NCBI GenBank assembly: GCA_964625865.1
Contig: CAZVEV010000001.1
Span: 1-64,000, forward strand
Origin: CAZVEV01 sp964625865
Lineage (GTDB): Bacteria; Planctomycetota; Phycisphaerae; SM23-33
DNA length: 64,000 bases
Direction: 5' to 3'
In this document: positions 25,291 to 34,974 of the stretch, piece by piece
Numbering within the stretch: the stretch's first letter is position 1
Layout of the letters: each line of letters starts with the position of its first letter
The notes under the pieces: model-generated
The model's database searches: none
What the model was told of the DNA's origin: nothing
Seen by the model: the letters and a program-made list of their open reading frames with translations, nothing else
Translations under genes and position numbers: made by a program

Positions 25291-26928
25291 ATGAGAGCGG
25301 CACTGGTTCTGGCGGTGGTTCTGTACGCCAGTTCGCGCGCGATCGCAGCAGCGCCCTTGGGGGCCGGCGGCGAGGCGAACCTCTCGGCGGCGCAGAGTGA
25401 GGTGCTGTATCGGAAGCTCCTGGCAGGTTACTGCGGGGTGATTGCCAAGTCCCGCGACACCGCGCCCATTCCCGTCAAACTTGGCGGGTGGGCCGCCCTG
25501 CAGGTGCCTTCCAGCAGCGTTATGGGGCTTGTGCTTTTGGGAGAGGGCAACACACGAACGAAGGGCCCGCACGCCAAGTGTCTCGACAAGCTCTACACGT
25601 ACGTCGCCCTGGCCAGCAGCAAGAAAGAGGCCCTCCAGTCACATGAATCGTGGACGCTGGCCTTTGCGATCCTGTTCCTGTCGGAGGTCCATCGCGTCGA
25701 GCCGTCGACGAGTCTGAAGAACCGAATCGCCGGCTTGGTCAAGCTGCTCGAAACCGGCCGCAATGGCGAGAAGGGCTGGTATCACAGTCTCAAGAGCGCG
25801 AACTACGGGCCGTTTGTGGGTGTGACGATCTGGTGCACCGCGGCGCTCGCCGCGGCCGCCGAACAGGGCGTGCCGGTCGACAAGGCGGGCCTGGCTGCGT
25901 CATTGAAGGGCCTGAGCAATTCGCTGAGCACCACCGGCGGGGGATACTACTTCACCCACAAGAAGAACGCGCACATGACGCCCGGGCGGACCGGCGGCGT
26001 GCTGTGGGTGCTCTCGCGATACGGAGACCCCAAAGACCCGAAGATCGCGCCGGCAAGGAGCTTTCTCGCTCGCAACGCCGCCGCCGCTCCAGCCGGCCAT
26101 GCGTCGTGGATGATGAACATGGGCTGGGCTGCCCTGGGCGCCTCATCGGCGGACAAGGCCACACGGGATGCGTTCTGGACAGTCCATCGCCCCACGATCT
26201 TCAAGACCCGTGCGCCCGGCGCGTATTTCCGCGTGCAGAAGTGGACCGAGACGGGCTTTCGCGGGGGCAAGAACCCCAAAGCGGCGAAGTTGGGTGACGG
26301 CAAGACCTGGCCGGACCCGATGTACGGTGATGCGTGGGCGACGGTGTGGATGTTCCTGGTCTGGCAGGCCGAGCGGGGCAAGTGCGTGCTGACCCGCAAG
26401 CTGCCCGGCCCAAAGGCTGTCGTCGACCCGAAAGTCCCCGCCGGCGCCGCCCTGAACGAAGAGGCCCTCATCGCCCGGATCAGGAAGGGCCAGAAAGTCG
26501 CCGTTCGCGCCGAACTGTCCGCACTGATACGCAAGAATCCCAATGATGCGAGACTCTACCGACTGCGCGCAATGGCCTACGTGCCGGCCCTGCTCGAACC
26601 GTTCCCGCTGAAGGCCAAGACGTTCATCAAGGGATGGGGCTTCTCGGCCGAGTCGCAGGCCCTCCGCGACCTGGTGATGGCGCTGTCGAGAAAAGAGGGC
26701 AAGGGCGACCTGCCCAACGAGTTCAACGGCGAGATTCACTGGCTTCGGGCCAAGATCCACGGCAAGCGGGCCCTGTCGATGATCCGCCCGAGGAGCACGT
26801 CGTGGATTCCGCACTACAACGCGTTCGGCCGCGAGATCAAGGCCATGCTCAAACTCAGTGGCGATCGCAAGGAAGCCTGGGAACTTCTCCAGGTCGTCAA
26901 CGCCCGCGCCCGCGAGAGCAGGAAGTAG
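25291..26928 (+). CDS. Exported alpha/alpha-toroid-like protein (DUF6288-like)
   Basis: 545 residues from ATG 25291, where GAGGTG lies about 10 nt upstream and a signal peptide (MRAALVLAVVLYASSRAIAA) begins. ATG 25243 and 25273 are possible but less likely. The middle part has repeated Gly/Trp/Ala-rich helical segments (GVTIWCTAALAAAAEQG, GGYYFTHKKNAHMTPGRTGG, GVLWVLSRYG) that resemble prenyltransferase/squalene-cyclase-type toroids, such as the DUF6288 proteins of planctomycetes. Residues about 400-540 look like helical repeats (AELSALIRKNPNDARLYRLR). Function unknown. It stands alone on the plus strand. Confidence 0.7.
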   Translation: MRAALVLAVVLYASSRAIAAAPLGAGGEANLSAAQSEVLYRKLLAGYCGVIAKSRDTAPIPVKLGGWAALQVPSSSVMGLVLLGEGNTRTKGPHAKCLDKLYTYVALASSKKEALQSHESWTLAFAILFLSEVHRVEPSTSLKNRIAGLVKLLETGRNGEKGWYHSLKSANYGPFVGVTIWCTAALAAAAEQGVPVDKAGLAASLKGLSNSLSTTGGGYYFTHKKNAHMTPGRTGGVLWVLSRYGDPKDPKIAPARSFLARNAAAAPAGHASWMMNMGWAALGASSADKATRDAFWTVHRPTIFKTRAPGAYFRVQKWTETGFRGGKNPKAAKLGDGKTWPDPMYGDAWATVWMFLVWQAERGKCVLTRKLPGPKAVVDPKVPAGAALNEEALIARIRKGQKVAVRAELSALIRKNPNDARLYRLRAMAYVPALLEPFPLKAKTFIKGWGFSAESQALRDLVMALSRKEGKGDLPNEFNGEIHWLRAKIHGKRALSMIRPRSTSWIPHYNAFGREIKAMLKLSGDRKEAWELLQVVNARARESRK

Positions 26929-26965
26929 GGCGGATAAGGTCCGGTTCCAGACGGTCGTGGCGCTG

Positions 26966-28129
26966 CTACCACCGGATTCCGCGGGTCAGGGGATTGCACA
27001 CTGTGAGACCCCTGTAGGTCGTCTTTCTCTCGCCGTTGTACCAGACGATCCCTTCCGGCGGGGCGGCGAGATCGGCGTTCTGCTGAAAGCTGAGGATCCC
27101 TTTGGCGAACTCCGGTTGGAACGTTGTGGCCGACTTGATCTCGACGGCGACGAATGAACGGTCTTTGGGGATCAGGAGGTCCACCTCGTTTCCGTTGCGG
27201 TCGCGATAGAAGTGCAGGTTTGGCGTGCGGCCCTGATACAGGATCGCTTTGACGACCTCCATGATGACGAGATTCTCGTACAGGGCGCCTCTCAGCGGAT
27301 CGCGCTGCACCTGCTCAGGGGTCTCCAAACCCAGCAGCCATGTGGCCAGGCCGACGTCGGTGAAGTACAGCTTGGCGGACTTGACGAGTCGTTTGCGGAT
27401 ATTGGCGAAATAGGGAGGCAGTTCGAACAGGAGATAAGAGGCTTTCAGCACCGAGACCCAGTTCTTGATGGTCGTGGACGAAACCCCCACGTCGTTGGCT
27501 AGTGATGAGTAGTTGACCAGTTGACCGACCCTGCCGGCTAGCAGGTGCAGGAACTCCTCGAATCGTGTCAGGTCCTTGATATGGATCATCGCCCGCACGT
27601 CGCGCTCGACGTAGGTTGCCAGGTAGGAACTGAAGAACCGCCGAGGTCGCAGTTGGTTCTCGTGCAGTCGCGGGTAGAAGCCCTGAACGATCCACGCGAA
27701 AGGCGACTGGTCGGGACGCTTGTACCGCCGGACCTCGTCAAGCGAAAACGGCAGCAGTTCCAGCACGGCGGTCCTTCCCGCCAGGGACTGACTGATCGCC
27801 TGGTGGAGTTGAGGCTGATGGCTACCGGTCAGGACAAACCGCCCCGGGCGAGGATCGGCGTCGATGATGCCCTGGAGGTAGCTCAGGAGTTCCGGCGCTC
27901 GCTGGATCTCGTCGAGAATCGCCCCGTCGGGAAACTCGTCGAGGAGGCCTCGGGGGTCATTGTGACTCTGGCGACGGGTATCCGGGTCTTCCAGGGAGCA
28001 GTACGGCAGCTTGCCGAACGTCATCTGTGCCAGTGTCGTCTTGCCTGACTGGCGAGGCCCGAGTATCGTAACGGCCGGATACTCCGCCGCACATGCCAGC
28101 AGTTCCGCCTTTATTCTTCGTGTAATCAT
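26966..28129 (-). CDS. AAA ATPase with C-terminal DUF4143
   Basis: 387 residues. N-terminal AAA_14-type P-loop ATPase: Walker A GPRQSGKT at 24-31, Walker B GAILDEIQR with D73 and E74, and a sensor-like FVLTGSHQ. The C-terminal half matches DUF4143 (LVNYSSLANDVGVSSTTIKNW, then LYFTDVGLATWLLG and VDLLIPKDRSFVAVEIKSA), which looks like a winged helix plus a nuclease-like fold with a possible D-E-K motif. Family members are abundant, often acquired by transfer, and of unknown role. GC content looks lower than that of its neighbours. It is a single-gene unit. Confidence 0.93.
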   Translation of the reverse strand: MITRRIKAELLACAAEYPAVTILGPRQSGKTTLAQMTFGKLPYCSLEDPDTRRQSHNDPRGLLDEFPDGAILDEIQRAPELLSYLQGIIDADPRPGRFVLTGSHQPQLHQAISQSLAGRTAVLELLPFSLDEVRRYKRPDQSPFAWIVQGFYPRLHENQLRPRRFFSSYLATYVERDVRAMIHIKDLTRFEEFLHLLAGRVGQLVNYSSLANDVGVSSTTIKNWVSVLKASYLLFELPPYFANIRKRLVKSAKLYFTDVGLATWLLGLETPEQVQRDPLRGALYENLVIMEVVKAILYQGRTPNLHFYRDRNGNEVDLLIPKDRSFVAVEIKSATTFQPEFAKGILSFQQNADLAAPPEGIVWYNGERKTTYRGLTVCNPLTRGIRW

Positions 28130-28367
28130 GGTAACTGTATTATAGTTCAGCCTGTGCGGATTTCAAGTTGAACTTGAGATTTGCCCGGCTGGGTCGTGGC
28201 CGAAGAACGTGTCGCCGCCGTGCCCCGGCCAGGCTCCATATACGCCCCTCAGACGCCTTTGCCGCCCGAAATCGACTCTGGCGCCTCGGCCGGGAGATCG
28301 TCGCTCAGGCCGCCTCTCTGCGGGTCTGAGGGGGTCTGGCTGGGCTTGGGGGCATTGCGCTGGACGG

Positions 28368-29567
28368 CTACTCGGTGGGCTTCAGGAACAGGTAGTACAG
28401 TCGCCCTTCGGCGTGCGTTCGTCCGGCGAGTTGGCCCGCTTCGTTGCCGACACCCATGTACAGGTCGCACCGTCCCGGGGCGCGGATGGCGCCGCCGGTG
28501 TCCTGGTCCAGGGCGAACAGGTGATAGGGGACGCTCTTGATCCTGCCGCCCAGGCGGCGGGGCAGGGGCACGGACAGGAATGCCATTGCTGCCGGCGGAT
28601 ACACCGCCTTGTCGGTCGCGATCGACCGCATGGGCGTTACCGGCTCGTTCAGGCTGCCCCGCGCCGAGCCGGATTCCTTCGCGAAGAACACGTACCGCGG
28701 ATTGCCCCGCACGTACGGCTCGACCTCGTGAGGGTTGGCCTTGAAGTACGCGATCATCGTCTGGAGGCTCAGTGCGTCGGGCAGGATCTTGCCGTCAGCC
28801 ACCAGCTTCTTCGCCACGCTGCGATACTCGTGCCCGTTATTGCCCGTGTACCCCACCGACACCATCTTGCCGTCAGGCAGGCGCAACTGGGCCGAGCCCT
28901 GCACGTGACAGATGTAGACCTCGAACGGATCGGACAGGTAGATCAACTCAAGTCCCGCCAGCATGCCGGTGACCTCGATCTCGCCTCGGGAGGGGTATTT
29001 CGTGATGGTCCCGTCGACGCCCTTTCGCCCGAGAATGGTCCCGTCTTCGCCTTTGACCAGGTCGTCGGGCAGTCGATACAGCGGGTAGGCGAACTTGGGC
29101 GTTCGGACGAGCGAGGCGGTGAAGATCGGCGTGTAGTAACCGGTGTAGAGCACGCCCCCGTTTCCGTCCCAGCCGACCGACGTGTACACGTCGAAGTCGC
29201 GCCGGATGGTCCGATTCAACTCCGAGGGGCTGGCCCCCGAGGCCAGCAGGGCGTCGAACGTCTCAAGGCTGCGGACCACCTGCTCGTGCGTCACCCCGCC
29301 GAAGCCCTGGAGGTACCACTTCTTGCTCGTGGGCTTGGCCAGGTAGTTCAGGCTCCTGCCGATCGCCGGGCGCAGGCCCGTGGTGTCCGCCAGCGCCGGC
29401 GTGAAGTCGGGGATATCAGCCGGATCGGTGATCTTGCGCAGGGCCCACTGTCCGGGGCCCAGCGGGCGGCTGTACTCGGGCTTGATCTCGGGCGTGTCCG
29501 CGCGATGACAGCCGGCCGCGGCGATCACGATGCACACACCGATCAGTACGACAAGACGATTGCTCAT
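28368..29567 (-). CDS. mltA: MltA-type membrane-bound lytic murein transglycosylase
   Basis: 399 residues with a lipoprotein signal peptide (lipobox AAGC, Cys20). The MltA core contains GYYTPIFTASL and the typical GQWALRKI-like N-terminus. A 3D domain lies at the C-terminus: FALDQDTGGAIRAPGRCDLYMGVG, with the conserved catalytic-type Asp residues (shown here in two parts in the gene). The family cleaves the MurNAc-GlcNAc bond of peptidoglycan with 1,6-anhydro ring formation. This supports a peptidoglycan wall in the host. The start at ATG 29567 is kept because the signal peptide begins there. Confidence 0.93.
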   Translation of the reverse strand: MSNRLVVLIGVCIVIAAAGCHRADTPEIKPEYSRPLGPGQWALRKITDPADIPDFTPALADTTGLRPAIGRSLNYLAKPTSKKWYLQGFGGVTHEQVVRSLETFDALLASGASPSELNRTIRRDFDVYTSVGWDGNGGVLYTGYYTPIFTASLVRTPKFAYPLYRLPDDLVKGEDGTILGRKGVDGTITKYPSRGEIEVTGMLAGLELIYLSDPFEVYICHVQGSAQLRLPDGKMVSVGYTGNNGHEYRSVAKKLVADGKILPDALSLQTMIAYFKANPHEVEPYVRGNPRYVFFAKESGSARGSLNEPVTPMRSIATDKAVYPPAAMAFLSVPLPRRLGGRIKSVPYHLFALDQDTGGAIRAPGRCDLYMGVGNEAGQLAGRTHAEGRLYYLFLKPTE

Positions 29568-29958
29568 TCTCGACGGTCTCCTGGGGGTCAGTCGTTTGTT
29601 GCAGGTCGTATCGGCAAGAGCGGCGACGCTGCGCCAGTATACCGTGCGGCGCTCGCTGTCGGAGGGTTAAGCGGACGTTCCAGGAAAAACGGAAAGAGGA
29701 CGGGGATTTCACGGATTATCGGAGGATTGAGAGGATGAAGGTGTGAGCGTCTGTTCCATTGTTTAGCGGGCGAGCTTGCTCGCCGTGTTCCTGGTCGATG
29801 GGCGCAGCGCGTCCGATGCTCTTCGGCGTCGGAACCGACGCCGCACGCGGGGCAAGCCCCGCCGCTAGACGTGGAGCCCCCCCCCCAATCCCTGTAATCT
29901 CTTAATCCGTGTAATCCTCGTCCTCCTTCCGTTTTGTCGTCCCACGGCCGCTCGCGTT
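29568..29958. repeat. Intergenic composite of palindromes with inverted flanks
   Basis: The 391-nt gap between mltA and the PQQ gene has a family E unit at 29763-29876: GCGGGCGAGCTTGCTCGCC, then GGCGTCGGAACCGACGCC, then GCGGGGCAAGCCCCGC. It is flanked by two inverted copies of a GGGATTNCACGGATT-type repeat (family H) at about 29686-29740 and 29884-29940. A similar family E unit lies at 48349-48460. No gene is seen in the gap. Confidence 0.75.
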
Positions 29959-31209
29959 CTATTTCGTCTCGATGCGGTACAGGTGCGTCTTGGTGCGAAG
30001 GAACATCGCCTTGCCCACCACCGCCGGCGAGGCCATGCATCCGGACTCCAGCGTGTTGGTCGCGAGCTTCTTGTAGGTGCGGGCGGCTTCGATGACGGTC
30101 GACTTGCCGCGGTCGTCGAAGAAGTAGACCCGTTTGCCCGCGATCAGCGGGGAGGCCGAATACCGCCCGCCGAGGCGCTCGGTCCACACGGCTTTGCCGG
30201 TCTTGGCGTCGAGGCATGTCAGCACGCCGCCGTTGTCGGAGGTCATGAAGATCAGCCCGTCGACCACCGCCAGCGAGGGCTTGATCGGCACGGACTTGGT
30301 GTACTCCCACGCCACGTGCGATTTCGTCACGTCCCCGCGCCCGCCCGGCCGGACGGCCAGCAGGCGGGCCTTGGTGAAGCCGCTGTTAATCAGCACCAGC
30401 CCGCCGGCCAGCGCGGGGCGACAGACGTTCGAGAAGCCCCTGCCGTACCGGCAGGTCCATATCTCCTTCCCGGTGGTCGGTTCGTACCCGTACGCCGCCC
30501 CCGCTCCGTTGCAGACCAACTGCACGGTTCGGCCCACGTTCAACAGGCTCGGCGTGGAGTACGCCTTGCGATAGTCCCCGTCGGTCTTCCCGAAATCGAT
30601 CGAGCGTGTCGTCTTCCAGACCGTCTTGCCCGTCGCCGTGTCCAGCGCCGCGATGTACTGCACGTCCATGCCGTCCAGCGTCACGATCAACTGTTTGCCC
30701 ATCAACAGGACGCTCGAGCCGGGGCCCATACTGTGGTCGCAGTTCAGGTCGCGGCGGGACCACAGGACCTTGCCCGTCGCCGTGTCCAGGCACGCTGTCC
30801 CATACGTGCCGAAATGCACGTACACCCGCCCGGCCTCGATGGCCCCGGTCGGCGAGGCGTACGAGTTGAGCTTGTTGATGCTCTGCGGGCGGCGCACGTC
30901 GTAGATCTTCACGTCATGCAGGACCTTGCCCGTCTTGCGGTCGGCGCAGACGGCGAACATCTTCTTGCCGTCCGCCGTCGCCGTTGTCATCCATATCTGG
31001 TCGCCCCAGATGATCGGCGAGGACCAGCCGCGGTCGTGGACGGGGGTCTTCCACACGACGTTCTTTGTCTCGCTCCAGGTCACCGGCAGCCCCGTCGCGT
31101 CGGTATGCCCGTCGCCCGAAGGCCCGCGAAACTGAGGCCAGTTCTCGCCCGCTCGCGCCAGCCCCGTCGCCATCACCACTGCCGCCGCCAGCCACACCAT
31201 CTTTCGCAT
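29959..31209 (-). CDS. Exported PQQ-like beta-propeller protein
   Basis: 416 residues from ATG 31209 (MRKMVWLAAAVVMATGLARAG), a signal peptide. ATG 31227 is an alternative. Mature protein begins NWPQFRGPSGDGHTD, the common planctomycete PQQ_2/BamB-like start, followed by about seven blades with motifs such as GKVLWSRRDL and TGKAVWTERLGG. It has no methyltransferase-like part and lacks the Cys-rich blocks of the large paralogs, so it is a plain member of the superfamily. Likely periplasmic; no enzymatic residues can be named. The next gene on this strand upstream is the GH53 enzyme. Confidence 0.9.
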   Translation of the reverse strand: MRKMVWLAAAVVMATGLARAGENWPQFRGPSGDGHTDATGLPVTWSETKNVVWKTPVHDRGWSSPIIWGDQIWMTTATADGKKMFAVCADRKTGKVLHDVKIYDVRRPQSINKLNSYASPTGAIEAGRVYVHFGTYGTACLDTATGKVLWSRRDLNCDHSMGPGSSVLLMGKQLIVTLDGMDVQYIAALDTATGKTVWKTTRSIDFGKTDGDYRKAYSTPSLLNVGRTVQLVCNGAGAAYGYEPTTGKEIWTCRYGRGFSNVCRPALAGGLVLINSGFTKARLLAVRPGGRGDVTKSHVAWEYTKSVPIKPSLAVVDGLIFMTSDNGGVLTCLDAKTGKAVWTERLGGRYSASPLIAGKRVYFFDDRGKSTVIEAARTYKKLATNTLESGCMASPAVVGKAMFLRTKTHLYRIETK

Positions 31210-31315
31210 AGTCCACGTCTTTCTCATAGGGGACACGTCACACATCCAGCCGGCCTCCCACGATCCTCACCGCCGCTGCATCGGTCCCAACCTTACTCCA
31301 CAACTCCGCCGGCGG

Positions 31316-32416
31316 TCAAGAACCCCCCAGGGCCGGCAGGACGTTGCCCTCGGAGTCGAACAGGGCCATCGCTCCCCTGTTCCAGACGCCCAGGCCCTTG
31401 ACGGGGATCGACTCGGGATACCACCAGAGCACCCCCGCACCGCGCCCGCCGGGCGTTTGGCGAACGGTTTTGATCACGTCGGTCAGGAACGCACGCTGGC
31501 CTGCAGGCGATATGGGCCAGGCCATGTTCTTGCGGGTGGTGTACCGCTTGGCGTCGCGGTAGGGGTAGGCCGTCTCGACCACGACGATGTCCTTCCCGTA
31601 CGCCTTGGCCGTCGCGTGGAGGTTCTCCTTCAGGTCGCCGATCGTCCCGTGCCACCACGGATAGTAGCTCAGGCCGATGATGTCGAACTGCACGTCCCGC
31701 TGCGTGAGGTTATCGAAGAACCACTTCGTCCCGGCGCGGCTGCCCCCGCAGTGGATGTGGACCATGATCCGCACCTTGTCGGTCGGCCCCAGCGGTTTGC
31801 GCACTCCGCGAATGCCCGCCTTGATCAGTTGGGCCAAGCGATCCCACCGTTTGTCCTGGTCCTCTCCGCGGCGGAGTTGTCCGTCCGGCCAGAGCATCCC
31901 CGGGGTGATCTCGTTGCCGACCTGGACGATGTCCGGCAGGGCCCGTTGCTTCTTGAACTCGCCGATGACCGATGTGGTGTAGGTCTCGACTCGCTTGACC
32001 AGCGCGTCGAAGTCCAGGTCCTTCCACGCAGCGGGTTTGATCTGCTTGCCGGGGTCTGCCCACGTATCCGAGTAGTGGAAGTTCAGCAGCAGTTTGGCCC
32101 CCGTCCGTTTGATGCGCTTGGCTAGCGCGAGGGTGTAGGGCAGGTTGTTGATTACCGCACCCTTGCCGCTGGGATTCACAAAGAGCCTCAGGCGATAGCA
32201 GTTGCATCCGTGGTCGCCGAGGATCGCGAGGCAGTCCCGCGGCTTGCCCTTCTCGCGGAATACCCCGCCAAGGGCCTCGATCCGCGTCAGCATGGAGATG
32301 TCTCCGCCGAGGAGGAACTCCTTGCCGTTAACGGGCTGGGCCGCACAGCTCGATCCCAGCACCAGTACGGCTGCGGCGACGAGGCCGGCCCGGTATGGTG
32401 TCAGTGAACGACGCAT
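31316..32416 (-). CDS. GH53 endo-beta-1,4-galactanase
   Basis: 366 residues with a lipoprotein-type signal (LGSSC, Cys24). The sequence has the GH53 layout: LLGGDISMLTRIE at the mature N-terminus, FHYSDTWADPGKQ at 113-125, acid/base Glu169 in VQVGNEITPGMLWPDG, and nucleophile Glu281 in VVVETAYPY. GH53 enzymes cut beta-1,4-galactan side chains of pectin or arabinogalactan. At the cell surface it would release galacto-oligosaccharides. It lies about 105 nt downstream of the esterase gene on the same strand, which suggests joint use on decorated galactan (inference). Confidence 0.95.
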   Translation of the reverse strand: MRRSLTPYRAGLVAAAVLVLGSSCAAQPVNGKEFLLGGDISMLTRIEALGGVFREKGKPRDCLAILGDHGCNCYRLRLFVNPSGKGAVINNLPYTLALAKRIKRTGAKLLLNFHYSDTWADPGKQIKPAAWKDLDFDALVKRVETYTTSVIGEFKKQRALPDIVQVGNEITPGMLWPDGQLRRGEDQDKRWDRLAQLIKAGIRGVRKPLGPTDKVRIMVHIHCGGSRAGTKWFFDNLTQRDVQFDIIGLSYYPWWHGTIGDLKENLHATAKAYGKDIVVVETAYPYRDAKRYTTRKNMAWPISPAGQRAFLTDVIKTVRQTPGGRGAGVLWWYPESIPVKGLGVWNRGAMALFDSEGNVLPALGGS

Positions 32417-32521
32417 GTCTTCATGCCTTCAGGAGTCTCGCATCCTTATCGCTAGAGAAATCACCTGCCGTGGTGCCGCACGGGGCCATCACATGCTTCT
32501 TCACTCGGCCGGCCGGGGAGG

Positions 32522-33583
32522 CTACTTCTTGGGCAGCAATTCCAGCATGGCTTTGCCCATCGCCTTGCCGATGCGGTTGAACCAGATCGCGCTGCCCATG
32601 TAGTGGTAGCCGAAGTCCGATCCGGTCTTCTCCCACTCCTCGAAACGCTTGCGCCAGTGCGGATACAGTGCCTCGGCGGCCTTGTCGATCAGCACGTCGG
32701 TGGCGATCGTCTTGACGTTACCCTTGAATTCCGGCACGTCGTTCATTGCGAACTGGGCTTTCTTCACGACGGCCATGTTGCCCGAGGCCGGCTTGGAACC
32801 GTTCTGGCCCATCGCGGCGATCACAAACGGCATCTTCGGCGCCTTCAGGTCCTTGCGCACGTCCTTGATGAAGTGCTTCATGTTCGATTCGTACTGGTCC
32901 GGCCCGATGCCGTACATGTCGTTCCAGCCCTGGAACCAGACGAATCCGGCGATCTCGAGCTTCTTGCCCTTCAGCGCCGGAAACATGGTCTCGTAACTGT
33001 CGAAGACCTCTTTGACCTCAGCGAGCATGTTGCGATAGGAACTGCCGAACGGCTTCTTGATGTCAGCCATCGTCGGCAGGGGATCGTTGCGTTTGCGCTT
33101 CTCGTTGTTCTTCTTCGTGCGCTCCTGTGCCTTGACCAACTCCGCCTGGAAGTACTCGTCGCTCGGCATGCCCGCCGACGGCGAGCGGAACAGCTTGTAC
33201 AGGGAGTGACCGCCCCAGGCGGCCTTGATCAGGATCACCGGCTCGTCGAAGTGGTCTCCCATCACCGTGCCGAACTCCAACTCCGCGCCGGTGCGTCCCG
33301 GCGAGCCGTAGCCGACCGTCAGCCCGCCGCTGCGCTTGAGGAACTTGATAAACACGTCATCCCGCACAATCCACTTGCCGTCCTTCCGCAGGTGGGCGAA
33401 CAGGTCCTTGGTCTTGGCGTCGGTGGCCTGGTGGTCCAGCAGGGAGTTCTTGGCCTTGCCTTCCATATTGGACTGGCCGGCCAGAATGAACACCTTGACC
33501 GTGCCCTCGGCGCCAACCAGCGGCTCGCCGACAAAACACAGCACCAGACCCGTTACCACTCCCATCGTCCGTAGCGTCGTCAT
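32522..33583 (-). CDS. Sialate O-acetylesterase-type (SASA/SGNH) carbohydrate esterase
   Basis: 353 residues from ATG 33583, with GGAAGGA 5-6 nt upstream and a signal peptide after it. The SASA motif ILAGQSNMEG places the catalytic Ser at residue 38. The block GTVMGDHFDEPVILIKAAWGG and the late GYHYMGSA region (likely Asp/His of the triad) fit the family. Such enzymes remove O-acetyl groups from sugars; planctomycete members act on plant or algal polysaccharides rather than sialic acid. Its neighbour is GH53. The exact substrate is unknown. Confidence 0.9.
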   Translation of the reverse strand: MTTLRTMGVVTGLVLCFVGEPLVGAEGTVKVFILAGQSNMEGKAKNSLLDHQATDAKTKDLFAHLRKDGKWIVRDDVFIKFLKRSGGLTVGYGSPGRTGAELEFGTVMGDHFDEPVILIKAAWGGHSLYKLFRSPSAGMPSDEYFQAELVKAQERTKKNNEKRKRNDPLPTMADIKKPFGSSYRNMLAEVKEVFDSYETMFPALKGKKLEIAGFVWFQGWNDMYGIGPDQYESNMKHFIKDVRKDLKAPKMPFVIAAMGQNGSKPASGNMAVVKKAQFAMNDVPEFKGNVKTIATDVLIDKAAEALYPHWRKRFEEWEKTGSDFGYHYMGSAIWFNRIGKAMGKAMLELLPKK

Positions 33584-33843
33584 GACAGTCCTTCCGTCCA
33601 TCGAGGGATCATTCCCGTCGATCAGGCATTGTCCGCACGGCCGATGTCGAAGTCAAATCGCTTTCCGCCGGAACAGAGGAGGCGCCGGCCCGGTGCGCAT
33701 ACCGAGAACCATCGCATCGCAGTAGGCGCAGGCCAAACGGGGCGGTACACTGTGTCACGCGATGTCCGGCAGTGTAGCCGGGCAACGTGTGTACGGGATG
33801 CCCCGATCGCGGAGCGTTCTGGTCGTATGCCACAGGAGCAGAT

Positions 33844-34056
33844 ATGCAGACAAAGCACGTGATTCTCGAACTCCCCGCACAGGGCGAGACCCTGAATGAG
33901 ATTACCGCCGACAAGCAGCATGACGTGCTGAGCATCTCGCTGTCTTCCGTTGCCGACGGCGGCATCAAGCACTTCGCGCTGGTCGTGTGGATCGACAAGG
34001 ACAGCAGCGAGCACTGGCACGTCGGGACGACTCCGGGACGCACCTACAGCGAATAG
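33844..34056 (+). CDS. Small conserved-looking protein, unknown
   Basis: 70 residues from ATG 33844, which has AGGAG about 6 nt upstream. The sequence (MQTKHVILELPAQGE, then DKQHDVLSISLSSVADGG and FALVVWIDKDSSEHWHVG) looks like a small all-beta fold with no signal peptide. The longer frame from 33787 has no ribosome-binding site. I do not recognise the family. It is followed 156 nt later by the ModA-like gene on the same strand. Confidence 0.6.
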   Translation: MQTKHVILELPAQGETLNEITADKQHDVLSISLSSVADGGIKHFALVVWIDKDSSEHWHVGTTPGRTYSE

Positions 34057-34212
34057 ACGCCACTTGGTGACATTCGCCCGCGACCGCCTATGATGGTCTA
34101 ACGGTCATCGTGACCGTCAAGATGTTTATGGTGCCTTCGCGGCGGAAACCGACATCTGCCGCCGGCCCCGAAAACGCCCCGGCAGGGGCAGTCGAAACGA
34201 AAGGACAAGACG

Positions 34213-34954
34213 ATGGGTGATGCCCCCAAGGCAATCAACATTTTCTCCGCGCGTGCGTGTGCCGCGCCGCTGGAAGAAGCCGCCGAAATCTTCACGACCC
34301 AGACCGGTATCGACGTCAACATCAGTGTCTCGCGCAGACGCCGAGGAAGCCGATCCGGAGTCCGGGGGGCATGACTTCCTGGTGGAGATCGCCGAGTACG
34401 GCATTCACGATCTGGCCATCGGCGGGGCCGAGTACCTGCTCGATGACGGCGAGGTCAAGGGGATTGTCCTCAAGGGCGAGCGGCGCCTGATTGCATATCG
34501 CGAGTCGGCCATCGTCGTACCGAAGGACAATCCCGCCAATGTGCGAACGCTCGAGGACCTGGCCCGACCGGGTGTCCGCGTGGGCTTGTCGGTCATCGAC
34601 TGCCTCAAGGGCCTGTGGGAAGACGTCTCCGGGCGCGCGGGCCTGACCGATGAGATCCGGAAGAACGTCGCATTCTACGCCAGCGGGTGCGTGGCCATTG
34701 TGGAAGCGGTGGCTGAGAAGATCGTCGACGCCGCCTTCGGCTGGACGGCCTTCGGGCATCTGGGCGACGACCGCCTGGAGGTCATCCAACTTCCGCCCGA
34801 GCATCGCATCTATCGCGGCACGGGCGTGGGGATGCTGGAGTTCTGCAGGCAGCCGGAGTTGGCGAGGCAGTTCATGGACTTCCTGGTCACCGACGAGGCC
34901 CGCGCCTGCTACGAAAAGCACAAGTGGGTCCTGCCGTCGACGCTTCGAGGATAG
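34213..34954 (+). pseudogene. ModA-like molybdate/tungstate-type binding protein, frameshifted
   Basis: An ATG at 34213 with AAGGA upstream opens a frame encoding MGDAPKAINIFSARACAA and FTTQTGIDVNISVSR, a typical start of a ModA-family protein. That frame stops near 34374. The remainder continues in the +1 frame from about 34335 (ADAEEADPESGGHDFLVEIA onward) to TAG 34954, with VPKDNPANVRTLEDLARPGV and GTGVGMLEFCRQPELARQF as family landmarks. A one-base change between about 34325 and 34345 would join them. No signal peptide is present, and no modB/modC transport genes follow. Either a real pseudogene or a sequencing error. Confidence 0.75.
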
Positions 34955-34974
34955 AGGCCCGCGGCATCACGCGC

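Noticed and set aside
34091..34212. Molybdenum-cofactor riboswitch before the ModA-like gene
   Set aside because: The leader has GC-rich stems (GCGGCGG with CCGCCGG), but I could not match the conserved core of the known class.
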